From the NCBI RefSeq assembly GCF_017876535.1, contig NZ_JAGIOF010000001.1:186001-250000 (forward strand): a DNA stretch of 64,000 nt, in the 5' to 3' direction. The DNA is from Paeniglutamicibacter kerguelensis. Lineage in GTDB: Bacteria > Actinomycetota > Actinomycetes > Actinomycetales > Micrococcaceae. Made by a program: the position numbers and the translations under genes. Each line of letters opens with the position of its first letter. Within the stretch, counting starts at the first letter, position 1. The notes beneath the pieces were generated by a model. That model worked only from the letters and a program-made list of their open reading frames with translations, was not told the origin of the DNA and made no database searches. This document shows, piece after piece, positions 43,581 to 52,332 of the stretch.

Positions 43581-44792
43581 ATGAGTGTCGAAACCGTCCC
43601 GAACCAGCTCAACATTCCCTACCTCGACATCTCGGATCCGAGCTTCGCCATGCAGTCCGAAGAGCTTCGAAACGCCCGTGAAGCCAGCTGGTACGCGAAA
43701 ACCAACTACGGCATTGCCGTATTGCGCTACGACGAAGTCAGCAAACTGCTCAAGAGCCCCAAGCTGATCCAGGGCAGTGCCAAATGGCCGGCACACAACG
43801 GCGTTCATGGAGGGCTGTTCTTCGACTGGTGGACAAAGAACCTGCTCGTGCTCGAGGGGGAGGACCACCACCGTATCCGGCGCCTGCTCAACCCGGCCTT
43901 CTCCCCACGGCTGATCAAGGACCTGGTTCCGCGCTTTCAGGCACTGGCGAACGAACTGATCGACGACTTTATAGACAAGGGCGAATGCGAGTTCATTTCC
44001 GACTTCGCCGAACCCTATGCCACCCGCGTGTTGACCATCCTGCTCGGCATCGACGAAAGCGAATGGCCGACCATCGCACGGCTGGCCTCCACCATCGGAC
44101 TCGCCCTGGGCGTGACCTTTAAACAGGACCTGGAAAAGGTGGACGCGGCCGTCGCCGAGCTCTACGCATATGCAGAGGACCTCATCAAGGATCGGCAAGC
44201 CAATCCCGGGGAAGACTTTGTCTCCCGGTTGGTGCTGGCCAGCAGGGACGGCGACAAGCTCAGCGACGAAGAACTCCGCAACGCTCTGGTGCTGCTGATC
44301 TTCGGCGGCATGGACACCACCCGAAACCAGCTGGGTCTGGCCATGCAATCCTTCATGCGCAACCCGGGGCAGTGGGATCTGCTCGCCGAACGGCCGGAGC
44401 TCGGGACCAAAGCTGTGGAAGAAGTCATGCGGACCAACCCGACGGTCACCTGGGTGACCCGGGAGGCCGTCGAGGACTTCACCTACCAGGGCCTGGACAT
44501 TGCAGCCGGCACCACCGTGCACCTGTTCACGCAGGTCTCCGGCACGGATCCACTCGCGTTCCCCAATCCGGAACTGGACCTGCTGGGCGAGCACCCGGCC
44601 CACTACGGATTCGGCGGCGGCGTGCACCACTGTCTCGGGCACTTCGTGGCCCGCGCCGACATGAGCGAGGCGCTGCCGCTGCTGGCCAGCCGGCTGGGCA
44701 ACCCTCATCTGACCGGCGGGGACGAATGGCTGCCCGATTCGGGCAACACCGGACCCATCCGGCTGCCCATCGGCTTCGCCAAACGCGGCTAG
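43581..44792 (+). CDS. Cytochrome P450 of a putative amine-degradation system
   Basis: 403 residues. The heme-thiolate loop is YGFGGGVHHCLGHFVARADM (about 346-365), the I-helix oxygen-activation motif FGGMDTTRNQ (about 238), and the ExxR pair lies in EEVMRTNP. It is a soluble class I bacterial P450, served by the ferredoxin and reductase genes directly downstream. Context (permease, gamma-glutamyl-ligase-like and hydrolase genes) recalls the actinobacterial P450s of morpholine/piperidine/pyrrolidine use (CYP151 group). I believe this is the first family to compare, but I cannot verify identity here. ACGAGAGG precedes the ATG. Confidence 0.93.
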   Translation: MSVETVPNQLNIPYLDISDPSFAMQSEELRNAREASWYAKTNYGIAVLRYDEVSKLLKSPKLIQGSAKWPAHNGVHGGLFFDWWTKNLLVLEGEDHHRIRRLLNPAFSPRLIKDLVPRFQALANELIDDFIDKGECEFISDFAEPYATRVLTILLGIDESEWPTIARLASTIGLALGVTFKQDLEKVDAAVAELYAYAEDLIKDRQANPGEDFVSRLVLASRDGDKLSDEELRNALVLLIFGGMDTTRNQLGLAMQSFMRNPGQWDLLAERPELGTKAVEEVMRTNPTVTWVTREAVEDFTYQGLDIAAGTTVHLFTQVSGTDPLAFPNPELDLLGEHPAHYGFGGGVHHCLGHFVARADMSEALPLLASRLGNPHLTGGDEWLPDSGNTGPIRLPIGFAKRG

Positions 44793-44849
44793 GCCCTGCC
44801 CAGCACACCGCTACCCATCACCACCAGCATCAAGGAAACGAGCTTCACC

Positions 44850-45041
44850 ATGGCACAGATCACCGTCGACCGTAAACTCTGCGACAACCATGGCCAATGC
44901 GCCATTGCCTCACCGAAAGTCTTCTCGATGAACGACGAAGGAATCCTTAAATACGAGGAAACCTTCGACGACGCACTCCTCGACGAAGTCGAGGAAGCCA
45001 TCGATGTGTGTCCGGTCCAAGCGATCTTCGTGAAGGACTAG
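44850..45041 (+). CDS. 3Fe-4S ferredoxin, P450 partner
   Basis: 63 residues with the three cluster cysteines in LCDNHGQCAIASPKVF and DVCPVQAI, the standard pattern of actinobacterial [3Fe-4S] ferredoxins linked to P450s. The highly acidic C-terminal half (EETFDDALLDEVEEAID) would dock onto the basic P450 face. It lies 57 bases after the P450 and two bases before the reductase. Confidence 0.93.
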   Translation: MAQITVDRKLCDNHGQCAIASPKVFSMNDEGILKYEETFDDALLDEVEEAIDVCPVQAIFVKD

Positions 45042-45043
45042 CC

Positions 45044-46273
45044 ATGGGCGAACGGATCATCGTTGCAGGCGCCTCCCTAGGCGGGCTGCGGGCGGCCGAA
45101 CAATTGCGCTCGGCCGGGTGGGACGGGGAGATCACAGTGGTCGGGGAGGAAGCGCATCCGCCCTACAACCGTCCGCCGCTGTCCAAGGAAGTCCTGGCCG
45201 CGCCAGGCACCCCGGAAGAAGCGCTGGCAAGTCTGACCTTCCGGCCCAAACGCAACGCCACCGGCATCCAATGGCGGCTGGGAACCCGCATCACAGGCTC
45301 CAACCTCGCCGCCGGAACCCTCACGCTCGAGGACGGGGAAGAGCTCGGGTTCAACGGCCTGGTGGTTGCCACGGGGCTGAGGCCCCGCAGGGTCCAGGCA
45401 CCGGGGCCGTTGGCCGGGCGCTTTATCCTGCGGACCCTCGACGACGCCTTGGCGCTACACGCGGCACTGGTGCCCGGCGCCCGGGTGAGCGTCATCGGGT
45501 CGGGTTTCATTGGTTGCGAAACCGCAGCCACGGCCGCATCGCTTGGCTGCGAGGTGACCCTCGTGGAGGGACGCACGGGCCCCATGGAGCGCCCGCTGGG
45601 ATCCGCACTGTCCCGTGGTGTGCGGGCCCTTCTGACAGGGCGCGGCATCGACTGCCGCCGCGGTGTTTCGGTCATCCGGTACCGGGGGACCGAATCCTGC
45701 ACCGGCTTGGAGCTTTCCGACGGAACGCTGCTCCACGCCGACGTCGTCGTAGAGGCCGTCGGTTCCATGGCCAACACCGAGTGGCTCGAGGGCAATGACC
45801 TGGACCTGGGCGACGGCGTGGAATGCGACAGGCACCTGCGGGTCCTGACCGCAGCCGGGCAACCGGTGCCCGGCGTCGTCGCTGTCGGGGACATCGCCCG
45901 CTACCCCGACGTGCGCAATGCCCTGCCGGCCAGACGGGTGGAGCATTGGGCGACACCGAGCGACACCGCCAAGATCGCGGCCCCCGCACTGGTGGCGGCC
46001 ATCAATGGTTTGCCGCCCGCGGAGGCTGCCGCCCCGCTTCCGACGTTCTGGACCGATATCTTCGGCACCCGGATCAACGGCATCGGCTCCCCGGCCCATG
46101 CCCGGGAAACCCGGGTCCTGGAGGGAAACCCGGCCCATCCGCAGGCAGGCGTTGCCATGGGCTACTACCGCGACAACACCCTCATCGGTGTCGTCAACGC
46201 CGGTCTGCCGGCCTCCAGGAACCTGCATTACCGCCAGCTGGTGCTCGACGCCGGCGTGCTTGTCACCACCTAA
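45044..46273 (+). CDS. NAD(P)H-dependent ferredoxin reductase, P450 partner
   Basis: 409-residue FAD protein of the putidaredoxin-reductase/BphA4 type. FAD motif IIVAGASLGGLRAAEQLRSAG at the start, PPYNRPPLSKEVL, a second nucleotide motif VSVIGSGFIGCETAATAASLG (about 150), and GVVAVGDIARYPD near 285. Electrons pass from NAD(P)H through the adjacent ferredoxin to the P450. The ATG at 45044 lies behind AAGGA at the ferredoxin stop and is preferred over an upstream GTG at 45008 inside the ferredoxin gene. Confidence 0.92.
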   Translation: MGERIIVAGASLGGLRAAEQLRSAGWDGEITVVGEEAHPPYNRPPLSKEVLAAPGTPEEALASLTFRPKRNATGIQWRLGTRITGSNLAAGTLTLEDGEELGFNGLVVATGLRPRRVQAPGPLAGRFILRTLDDALALHAALVPGARVSVIGSGFIGCETAATAASLGCEVTLVEGRTGPMERPLGSALSRGVRALLTGRGIDCRRGVSVIRYRGTESCTGLELSDGTLLHADVVVEAVGSMANTEWLEGNDLDLGDGVECDRHLRVLTAAGQPVPGVVAVGDIARYPDVRNALPARRVEHWATPSDTAKIAAPALVAAINGLPPAEAAAPLPTFWTDIFGTRINGIGSPAHARETRVLEGNPAHPQAGVAMGYYRDNTLIGVVNAGLPASRNLHYRQLVLDAGVLVTT

Positions 46274-46301
46274 GACTTCCAGCAGAAATGAGTTGAGTTC
46301 C

Positions 46302-47717
46302 ATGACCTTGCAAGCCTTCCGAACCGAAACAGACACCATGAAGGACCGGGACGCCTTTGCCCGGCACCAAGCCCGCAACCTTGAACCCCGGATCGTCAAG
46401 GACCTGGCGGCGAAGATCGAGGCCGCCGGGGTCGAGTACATCTACTACGCACTGCCCACCATCGGCTCTCGCGTGGTCGCCAAGATGGTCCCGGCCAACC
46501 ACTTCCGCCGCAACCTGGAAAAGGGCATCGCCTTCCACCGCACCGCGCTCTCCGACCTGCAAAACGACCGCCACGGAAAGCTGATCGGCGGCGGCATCGA
46601 GGCCCGCGAATTCTGGGCGCTGCCGGAGCCGGAATCCTTCGTGGTGCTGCCCTGGGACACCTCGGTCGCCCGGATCTTCTGCACCGCCTACGAGCCCCCG
46701 CACCTGCCGGAGGTCGGCGGCCGTCCGCTGGCCATCGACACCCGTGCGCTGCTGGCACGCACCCACGCGGCCTTCACCGAACGCACCGGGTTCGAGGTTC
46801 GATCGGGCACCGAACCCGAAATGACCTGGGAAGGCCCTGGACTCGAGGTCGTCAAGCGTCCCGGTTCCAGCCCCGCCTACCAGGTCGAGAACCTTGAGCG
46901 CATGCGCCCGATCTACAAGAAGCTCGTCAGCTACGCCAAGGCCATGGGCCTGGACATGATCGAGGGCGACTACGAGGACGACGGGCAGCTCGAACTGAAC
47001 TGGATGTACGACCGCGTCGAAAACACCGCCGACCGCCTGGTGACGTACCGGCAGATCTGCAAGCAGGTCGCCCGCGAATTCGGGGTCACAGCCTCCTTCA
47101 TGCCCAAGCCGTACAACGGCCAGATGGGCAACGGCTGCCACCACAACCTCAGCCTCTGGTCCGGGGACACCAACGTCATCGAGGACGCGGGCCGGCTCGA
47201 ACTGCATGTCTCGGAAACTGCCCGCCACGCCATTGGCGGCATGCTGGCCCACGCCCAGGGATCCATGGCGGTGATGGCCTCCACGGTGAACTCCTACAAG
47301 CGATTCTGGGATGCCGGGCAATTCGCGCCGTCCACCGCCAACTGGGGCCTTGACTCGCGAGGCTGCCTCATCCGTATTTCTGCCAACGGCCGGATGGAAT
47401 ACCGGGTGCCGGACGCCGCGGTGAACCCGTATCTCTCCCACACCCTGCTCATCGCTTCGATGGAGGACGGGATCAACCGCAAGCTGGAGCCCGGGGCCCC
47501 CGACGAGGCCAGCGACAACGTGCCCGCCGTCGGCACCCAGCTTCCGTTGACCCTGGGAGACGCCGTGGACGCGTTCGTCTCCGACACCTACCTGACCTCG
47601 CAGCTGCCGGCGGATCTGGTGTCCATCTACACCAAGCTCAAGGAAGAGGAATGGGCCCGCTACTGCGGCTCCATCACCGAATGGGACCGCGAAATGTACT
47701 GGGAGACGATGCCGTAA
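46302..47717 (+). CDS. Glutamine-synthetase-like gamma-glutamyl-amine ligase
   Basis: 471 residues of the GS superfamily (beta-Grasp N-terminus plus catalytic domain). Metal/Glu region FEVRSGTEPEM, GDYEDDGQLELNWMYD, GNGCHHNLSLW in place of GS NGxGMHxHxS, and ANWGLDSRGCLIRI near the phosphate site. The deviations place it away from true GlnA and with ligases joining glutamate to an amine (PuuA, IpuC, GlnA3/4-like). With a PuuD-like hydrolase downstream it probably makes, or tailors, a gamma-glutamylated amine. The stop overlaps the next gene (TAATG). Confidence 0.87.
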   Translation: MTLQAFRTETDTMKDRDAFARHQARNLEPRIVKDLAAKIEAAGVEYIYYALPTIGSRVVAKMVPANHFRRNLEKGIAFHRTALSDLQNDRHGKLIGGGIEAREFWALPEPESFVVLPWDTSVARIFCTAYEPPHLPEVGGRPLAIDTRALLARTHAAFTERTGFEVRSGTEPEMTWEGPGLEVVKRPGSSPAYQVENLERMRPIYKKLVSYAKAMGLDMIEGDYEDDGQLELNWMYDRVENTADRLVTYRQICKQVAREFGVTASFMPKPYNGQMGNGCHHNLSLWSGDTNVIEDAGRLELHVSETARHAIGGMLAHAQGSMAVMASTVNSYKRFWDAGQFAPSTANWGLDSRGCLIRISANGRMEYRVPDAAVNPYLSHTLLIASMEDGINRKLEPGAPDEASDNVPAVGTQLPLTLGDAVDAFVSDTYLTSQLPADLVSIYTKLKEEEWARYCGSITEWDREMYWETMP

Positions 47718-48439
47718 TGACAACGCTGAGACTTGCCTGCATCGATGCAGATGCGCCGCCGCTCTTCGACCCCGTCGACGGGAACGGCCGGCGGACCGGA
47801 TACGAGCCGGCAGCCGCCGAGCTGATTGCCGCACGCATGGGCCTGGAAATCGAATGGGTCGTCATGGGATGGGACGAGATGCTGCCGGCCGTGCGCGACC
47901 ACCGGGTGGACGCCGTGTGGTGCGGACAGGGCATCATTCCGGAGCGCCAGGCTGTCGTGGACTTCACCCGTCCGTATGCCGTCTTTGACGAGACGGTCCT
48001 GGTGCGCAAGGGCGACCCCGCCCGCACGCCCAAGGACCTGGCCGGCTACCGGGTTGCCGCGATCGAAGGCAGCGCCAACATGGCCCTGGCCCGGACCTTC
48101 GACGGGGCGATCGTGGTTCCCTTCAGCGGGGAGAACGTTTATGCGGACATGCTGGCGGCGGTGGCCGACTTCAGTGTCGACGCCATGGTCGACGACGACG
48201 TGGTGCTGGTGCCCCTCGGCGACGACCCTCGCTATGACGTGGCCTTCACCGTGCCCACCCGCAACCCGTGGGGGATCGGGGTCGCCAAGGACAACCCTGA
48301 CCTGCGTGGGCAGCTCAACTCCGCGCTCACGTCCGTCATAGCCGATGGCAGCCTGCGCGAGGTGTGGAACACGTGGATGCCCACGCTGGACTTCCCGCTG
48401 GAACAACCCGTTGGCACGACGACGGGCAGCATGGCATGA
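47717..48439 (+). CDS. Periplasmic-binding-fold protein lacking a signal peptide
   Basis: 240 residues of the SBP_bac_3 (polar amino acid binding) fold: LRLACIDADAPPLFDPVDG, GYEPAAAELIAARMGLEIEWVVM, VDAVWCGQGIIPERQAVVDFTRPY, and LAGYRVAAIEGSANMAL. The N-terminus MTTLRLACIDA goes straight into the first strand, with no signal peptide, lipobox or ABC genes nearby. It is therefore probably cytoplasmic, acting as a ligand sink, sensor or enzyme. The start overlaps the glutamine-synthetase-like stop, and its stop overlaps the next start, so it is an integral operon member. Confidence 0.82.
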   Translation: MTTLRLACIDADAPPLFDPVDGNGRRTGYEPAAAELIAARMGLEIEWVVMGWDEMLPAVRDHRVDAVWCGQGIIPERQAVVDFTRPYAVFDETVLVRKGDPARTPKDLAGYRVAAIEGSANMALARTFDGAIVVPFSGENVYADMLAAVADFSVDAMVDDDVVLVPLGDDPRYDVAFTVPTRNPWGIGVAKDNPDLRGQLNSALTSVIADGSLREVWNTWMPTLDFPLEQPVGTTTGSMA

Positions 48440-49221
48440 CGGGCCCGTTAAAAGGCGGTGTGGGAACCACTGGCCACCGTCCACTGATAGGTGTTCCCGG
48501 CATGTGGTCGGCCAAGGTTCAGGGCATGCGCTTCGCCGGGGCAGCCGTGGCCGCGGCGGTGCTGCGCTCCATTGACAGGGCCGGCGGGGAGCCCGTGGTC
48601 CTGTTCCCCGGCAGCAGCGAGTCGGCGGCCGAACAGCTTTCCAGGCTGGACGGCGTGGTCATCCCCGGCGGGGCCGACATCGACCCGCGGCGCTACGGGA
48701 GTGAACCGGACGAACACTATTGGCCGGCCGACCATCCTGGGCAGGACGACTACGAAGCGGCGCTCTTGCGGGCCTGCCTGGATTCGGAGATCCCCATGCT
48801 GGCCATCTGCCGGGGCATGCAATTGCTCAATGTCATCCACGGCGGAACACTCTTGGGGCATTTGGCGCCCGGAGCCGTTGAACACCGCGGTGCCGAACAC
48901 CCGGTGACCTGCGAACCGGGAACGCTGCTGGCCACGGTGCTGGGGGATGCCCCGGTGCGCACCTCGTCGTACCACCACCAAGCGGTAGACCGCGTGGGCG
49001 AGGGACTGCGGGTTGCCGCCCGGGCCACGGACGGGGTCATCGAGGCCCTGGAGGTTCAGGGGGCACGGCTGCTCGCCGTCCAGTGGCACCCAGAGGACCT
49101 GGCAGGGGAATCGGCGAGCGACCACGCAATCTTTGAGTGGGTCGTCGAGGCTGCGCGGAACCGACGGACAGGGGTGCCAGCGCCCAAGGAGACAGGCACA
49201 TTGGAGGCAATGGCCGTATGA
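48436..49221 (+). CDS. Class I amidotransferase-type gamma-glutamyl hydrolase (PuuD-like), copy 1
   Basis: 261 residues of peptidase family C26. Nucleophile Cys in MLAICRGMQLLNVIHGG (about 120), and His/Glu in LLAVQWHPEDLAG (about 215). GGADIDPRRYG and SSYHHQAVDRVGEGLRV are PuuD-like. It would release glutamate from a gamma-glutamyl amine or acid. The ATG overlaps the preceding stop; an upstream in-frame GTG at 48364 lies inside the previous gene. Followed immediately by a second, divergent copy. Confidence 0.88.
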   Translation: MTGPLKGGVGTTGHRPLIGVPGMWSAKVQGMRFAGAAVAAAVLRSIDRAGGEPVVLFPGSSESAAEQLSRLDGVVIPGGADIDPRRYGSEPDEHYWPADHPGQDDYEAALLRACLDSEIPMLAICRGMQLLNVIHGGTLLGHLAPGAVEHRGAEHPVTCEPGTLLATVLGDAPVRTSSYHHQAVDRVGEGLRVAARATDGVIEALEVQGARLLAVQWHPEDLAGESASDHAIFEWVVEAARNRRTGVPAPKETGTLEAMAV

Positions 49222-50042
49222 GTGCCAAACCATGCGAAGACCTGGTGCTTGCGCTGGAGGACGTCATTCCCGAGGGATTCGACCGGTTGCCTCCGGATGC
49301 GCCCGTGGTGGCCGTGGTCGTCTCGCTGACCTTCCCGGGGATGGTCGGTGAAAGCTATGGCATCATGCGCGATTTCACCCGGAGCGTCTTTGACCAGCTG
49401 CTCGAGAGTGGTGCCCGAGCAGTCTTGATCGACAGCGCCGCGGCTGACCCGCAAAGCGCGCTGGCGGCCGAGGCCGCGGATGGGGTGCTCTTCCTGGGCG
49501 GCGGGGACGTGGATGGAGGACTCTATGGGCTCGAGGGCGCCATTCCGCATGCATATGGAGTGGATCGAACAGCCGACGAATTCTGCATCGACATGATCCA
49601 CCGGACCCTCGAACTGGACCAGCCGCTGCTGGCGATCTGCCGGGGTTCACAACTGTTCAACGTGGCGCTCGGCGGGACCCTGATCCCGGACATCGTTCCC
49701 TCCACCCTTCACCAGGGGCAAAGTGGACAGCCGATGTTTCTTGATGAAGGGATCACCCTGGGGGAAGGCAGCAAGATTCGCCGGATCCTGGGCCGTGAAC
49801 GCGTCATTGTGCGCTCCGGACACCACCAAGCGGTGGACCGCGTGGCACCGGGCCTGGTGGTCAGCGCCGTGGCCGACGACGGCATTGTCGAGGGCACGGA
49901 GCACCCCGGCCGCACCTGGGCCGTGGCCGTGCAATGGCATCCGGAAGACCGTGACGGATCCGCTGAAGACCGCCGGGCGATCTTTGGCGCCTTGGTGGAA
50001 CAGGCCGCGTTGCGGCGGGTGCGCATGGCGCAACACGCGTAA
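49218..50042 (+). CDS. Class I amidotransferase-type gamma-glutamyl hydrolase (PuuD-like), copy 2
   Basis: 274 residues, same fold as its neighbour: nucleophile Cys in LLAICRGSQLFNVALGG, His/Glu in VAVQWHPEDRDG, plus GGGDVDGGLYG and RSGHHQAVDRVAPGLVV. It is clearly diverged from copy 1, for example in the N-terminal 60 residues, so the pair probably has different substrates or forms a hetero-oligomer. Start overlaps the previous stop as ATGA. Last gene of the forward operon. Confidence 0.87.
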   Translation: MSAKPCEDLVLALEDVIPEGFDRLPPDAPVVAVVVSLTFPGMVGESYGIMRDFTRSVFDQLLESGARAVLIDSAAADPQSALAAEAADGVLFLGGGDVDGGLYGLEGAIPHAYGVDRTADEFCIDMIHRTLELDQPLLAICRGSQLFNVALGGTLIPDIVPSTLHQGQSGQPMFLDEGITLGEGSKIRRILGRERVIVRSGHHQAVDRVAPGLVVSAVADDGIVEGTEHPGRTWAVAVQWHPEDRDGSAEDRRAIFGALVEQAALRRVRMAQHA

Positions 50043-50093
50043 ACGTACCGGTGCTTGTGGCGGGTCGAAACATTTGCGGCCCGCCACAAGCCA

Positions 50094-50798
50094 CTATGCG
50101 GGAACAAGCACGGAAAGGCCCAGGTGCGGGACATCCAAGGCAACGATTCGGCTTCCGGAGGGAGCCGCCTTGATCCGTTCCCCCACGAGATAGGCACCGG
50201 AATTGCCAATAATGACGCGATCGCTTGCATTCAGCAGCGCTGCGTCGCCGGGGATGGAACGTAGCGTCGGCAACAAGATGTCCTCCAGGGCCCGCACCGT
50301 GACGTCGTAGCCGGCGACGCCCGCAAATTCCCCATTGATATAGAACGGCGCGGTGTGCGTGAGGATGTACTCGTCCGAGCCCAGGTAATCTACGTAGGGC
50401 CCCCACATGGTTTCTTCGCCGGTTCGTTCGGCCGCCGTGAAAAAGGGCAGCCGCTCGTAGTCGTAGAACCGCTCGCCGGCCGGGTCGAGGTCCACGACGA
50501 GCTTTTCGACTCCATGCGGTCCGGGCGTCCACCATTCAAGGATGCCTTGGCCCTCGCTGACCCGGGTCGAGGAAAACGTTGCACCCGAGCCAATGGCGAA
50601 TGGATGGCCTTCCAAGAAGTCGGCAGCAAGGTCCTTGAGCCCGGCCAAGTCGTCCTTGGAGACGTGTGCGCCCCGGGAAACGTGGCCGGCGAACAAATCA
50701 GTGACCGATGCGGCCAATCCATAGGCGGCCGATGACGCGTCGTTGAACCAATCTGCGATGGTCCTCAAGGCGGCTTCTGCGGGTTGGAACGTACTCAT
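50094..50798 (-). CDS. Cache/PDC-like sensor-domain protein without membrane segment
   Basis: 234 residues, no hydrophobic segments or signal peptide. The central part resembles a PDC/Cache ligand-binding fold: RFYDYERLPFFTAAERTGEETMWGPYVDYLGSDEYILTHTAPFYINGEFAGVAGYDVTVRALEDIL. Such domains usually sit outside the membrane in sensors, whereas here one stands alone in the cytoplasm. It is co-translated with the FCD regulator (ATGA overlap), so it may present a ligand to it or modulate it. Assignment rests on motif resemblance. Confidence 0.7.
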   Translation of the reverse strand: MSTFQPAEAALRTIADWFNDASSAAYGLAASVTDLFAGHVSRGAHVSKDDLAGLKDLAADFLEGHPFAIGSGATFSSTRVSEGQGILEWWTPGPHGVEKLVVDLDPAGERFYDYERLPFFTAAERTGEETMWGPYVDYLGSDEYILTHTAPFYINGEFAGVAGYDVTVRALEDILLPTLRSIPGDAALLNASDRVIIGNSGAYLVGERIKAAPSGSRIVALDVPHLGLSVLVPA

Positions 50799-51544
50799 TC
50801 GCCATCCTCGGGGTCGGTTGAATAGCTCAGTGCCAGCTTGGTGTCGATGAGATGGTGGATATTGCGCCGAATGTGTTCCAGTACCAATTGCTGGCCTTGC
50901 TGGCTTCGGTTATCGGCCACGGCCCGCACCAGCGCCAGATGCTCGGCGGTGGCCCGTTCGGGATCGACCTCTCCGGCCAGCGGCGACCACAGGACCTCCA
51001 CCGTTTCCGCCTGCAGCCGGATCTCTGCATTTGCCAGGCGGGTGGATTGGGCCGTCACGGCCAATTCAATATGAAAACGGCTGTCGGCTCGCGCCCTGGC
51101 CTGGGCGTTGTCGGCCAGAACCAATGAGCGGGCCAAATCCTGCAGTCGCTCCAGTTCATGCGGCTCGGCCCGGTCGCACGCCAATCGGACGGTGGCCGCG
51201 GCAATGGCTGACTGCTCGTCGCCCAGGTCCCTGATCTCGGCAATTGACATGTCCCTGAGCCAAGTGCGCATGGCATCCAGCTGGAATTGTGGTTGCTTAA
51301 GGATGAACGTTCCGCCATTGCGTCCGCGCCTGGTTTCCACGATTCCTTGGTCACGCAAGACTGCCAAGGCGTCCCGGAGCGTCGCCGCGGCCACACCGAA
51401 CATTTCGGACATATCGATCTCATTGGGCAGGCGTTCCCCGACACGCAGCATGCCCAAGGTGATCGCCTTGGAAATTCGGTTGACGATGGCATCCGAACGC
51501 TCCAGATCGGGCAACGATCGATAGATCTGCGACTGGAAAGACAT
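50795..51544 (-). CDS. GntR-family FCD-type regulator of the P450 operon
   Basis: 249 residues from ATG 51544 (MSFQSQIYRSL). The N-terminal winged helix includes LPNEIDMSEMFGVAAATLRDALAVLRDQGIVETRRGRNGGTFI, and the FCD domain includes DSRFHIELAVTAQSTRLANAEIRLQAE and HLALVRAVADNRSQQG with the typical His residues. No strong ribosome site precedes either candidate start; an upstream in-frame start at 51634 gives 30 unlikely residues. Positioned convergent to the P450/GS-like operon, it is its likely regulator. Confidence 0.85.
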   Translation of the reverse strand: MSFQSQIYRSLPDLERSDAIVNRISKAITLGMLRVGERLPNEIDMSEMFGVAAATLRDALAVLRDQGIVETRRGRNGGTFILKQPQFQLDAMRTWLRDMSIAEIRDLGDEQSAIAAATVRLACDRAEPHELERLQDLARSLVLADNAQARARADSRFHIELAVTAQSTRLANAEIRLQAETVEVLWSPLAGEVDPERATAEHLALVRAVADNRSQQGQQLVLEHIRRNIHHLIDTKLALSYSTDPEDGE

Positions 51545-51731
51545 GTTCAAAGCCAAACCGGGTACTCCAAGCCAAACAATCGGGAATTCCGCCCAGTCTA
51601 TCGGCAACAACGCCGGAAATCCCCGAGGCGCCACATCTCATGTGATCACCGATCAACCAAGCTCAATCAGGGAAAGAACAGCTCGCCGTGTCCCGGATGC
51701 GCTTGAAAGGACCCCTGTATGACAAGGCGAC

Positions 51732-52292
51732 TCAAAGCCTGTGCGGGTCGGAAATTTCCTGGACCGGATCGCCGCCAAAATCCGGAGGCGCAAAACATCG
51801 GGACAGCGTCCAACCTCCGAGGGCTGCGACAAAGCCGCCCGCGGTGTTGGTGATGACGTCGGTGATGTCCGCGGCCCGGTTGTTGTCCAACAGCAGCTGG
51901 TTCACCTCGATGCAGACCGAGAGTCCCAGCACCAGCAACGTCGTCTTGGCGACCGAGTGGCTGCGCCAGCAAAAAGCAAGCAGCAATGCCATCGGGGCAA
52001 AAAGCCCGAGGTTGGCCGCAAGCTCGAAGCCGAGGTCGCGTTCCCCGTGGGCCAGGAACGGAACCCAGTTGAACGTGCCGCCCGGAATCGACGGATCCGG
52101 CTGCGGCGCTGCGGGAAAGACCGCGACCACCAACCCGATCGACCACAACGGAAGAGCCACCCCGACGATCCTGCGAATGCGCGTCCGGTCGCCGCTCCGG
52201 CGCAACAGCAACAGACGGGCCAGCAACAGGGCGCACGCCAACAAACCGAGCGTGACCAGCACGGAAACGGTGGAAGCGGGGAAATAAAGCAT
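51732..52292 (-). CDS. VanZ-like membrane protein
   Basis: 186 residues with about five hydrophobic helices. The VanZ pattern FNWVPFLAHGERDLGFELAANLGLFAPMALLL and CIEVNQLLLDNNRAADITDVITNTAGGFVAALGGW is clear. Family proteins contribute low-level teicoplanin or lipid-targeting-antibiotic resistance in some bacteria, and most are uncharacterised. It is divergent from the ABC exporter, which is often linked to antibiotic responses. Confidence 0.85.
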   Translation of the reverse strand: MLYFPASTVSVLVTLGLLACALLLARLLLLRRSGDRTRIRRIVGVALPLWSIGLVVAVFPAAPQPDPSIPGGTFNWVPFLAHGERDLGFELAANLGLFAPMALLLAFCWRSHSVAKTTLLVLGLSVCIEVNQLLLDNNRAADITDVITNTAGGFVAALGGWTLSRCFAPPDFGGDPVQEISDPHRL

Positions 52293-52332
52293 AGAGCCAC
52301 GAGCCTAGCCCACCACCCTGGGAACGTGCTGT

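Noticed and set aside
42876..44708. 610-codon reverse frame opposite the permease and P450
   Set aside because: Antisense of two well-supported genes, composition-driven.
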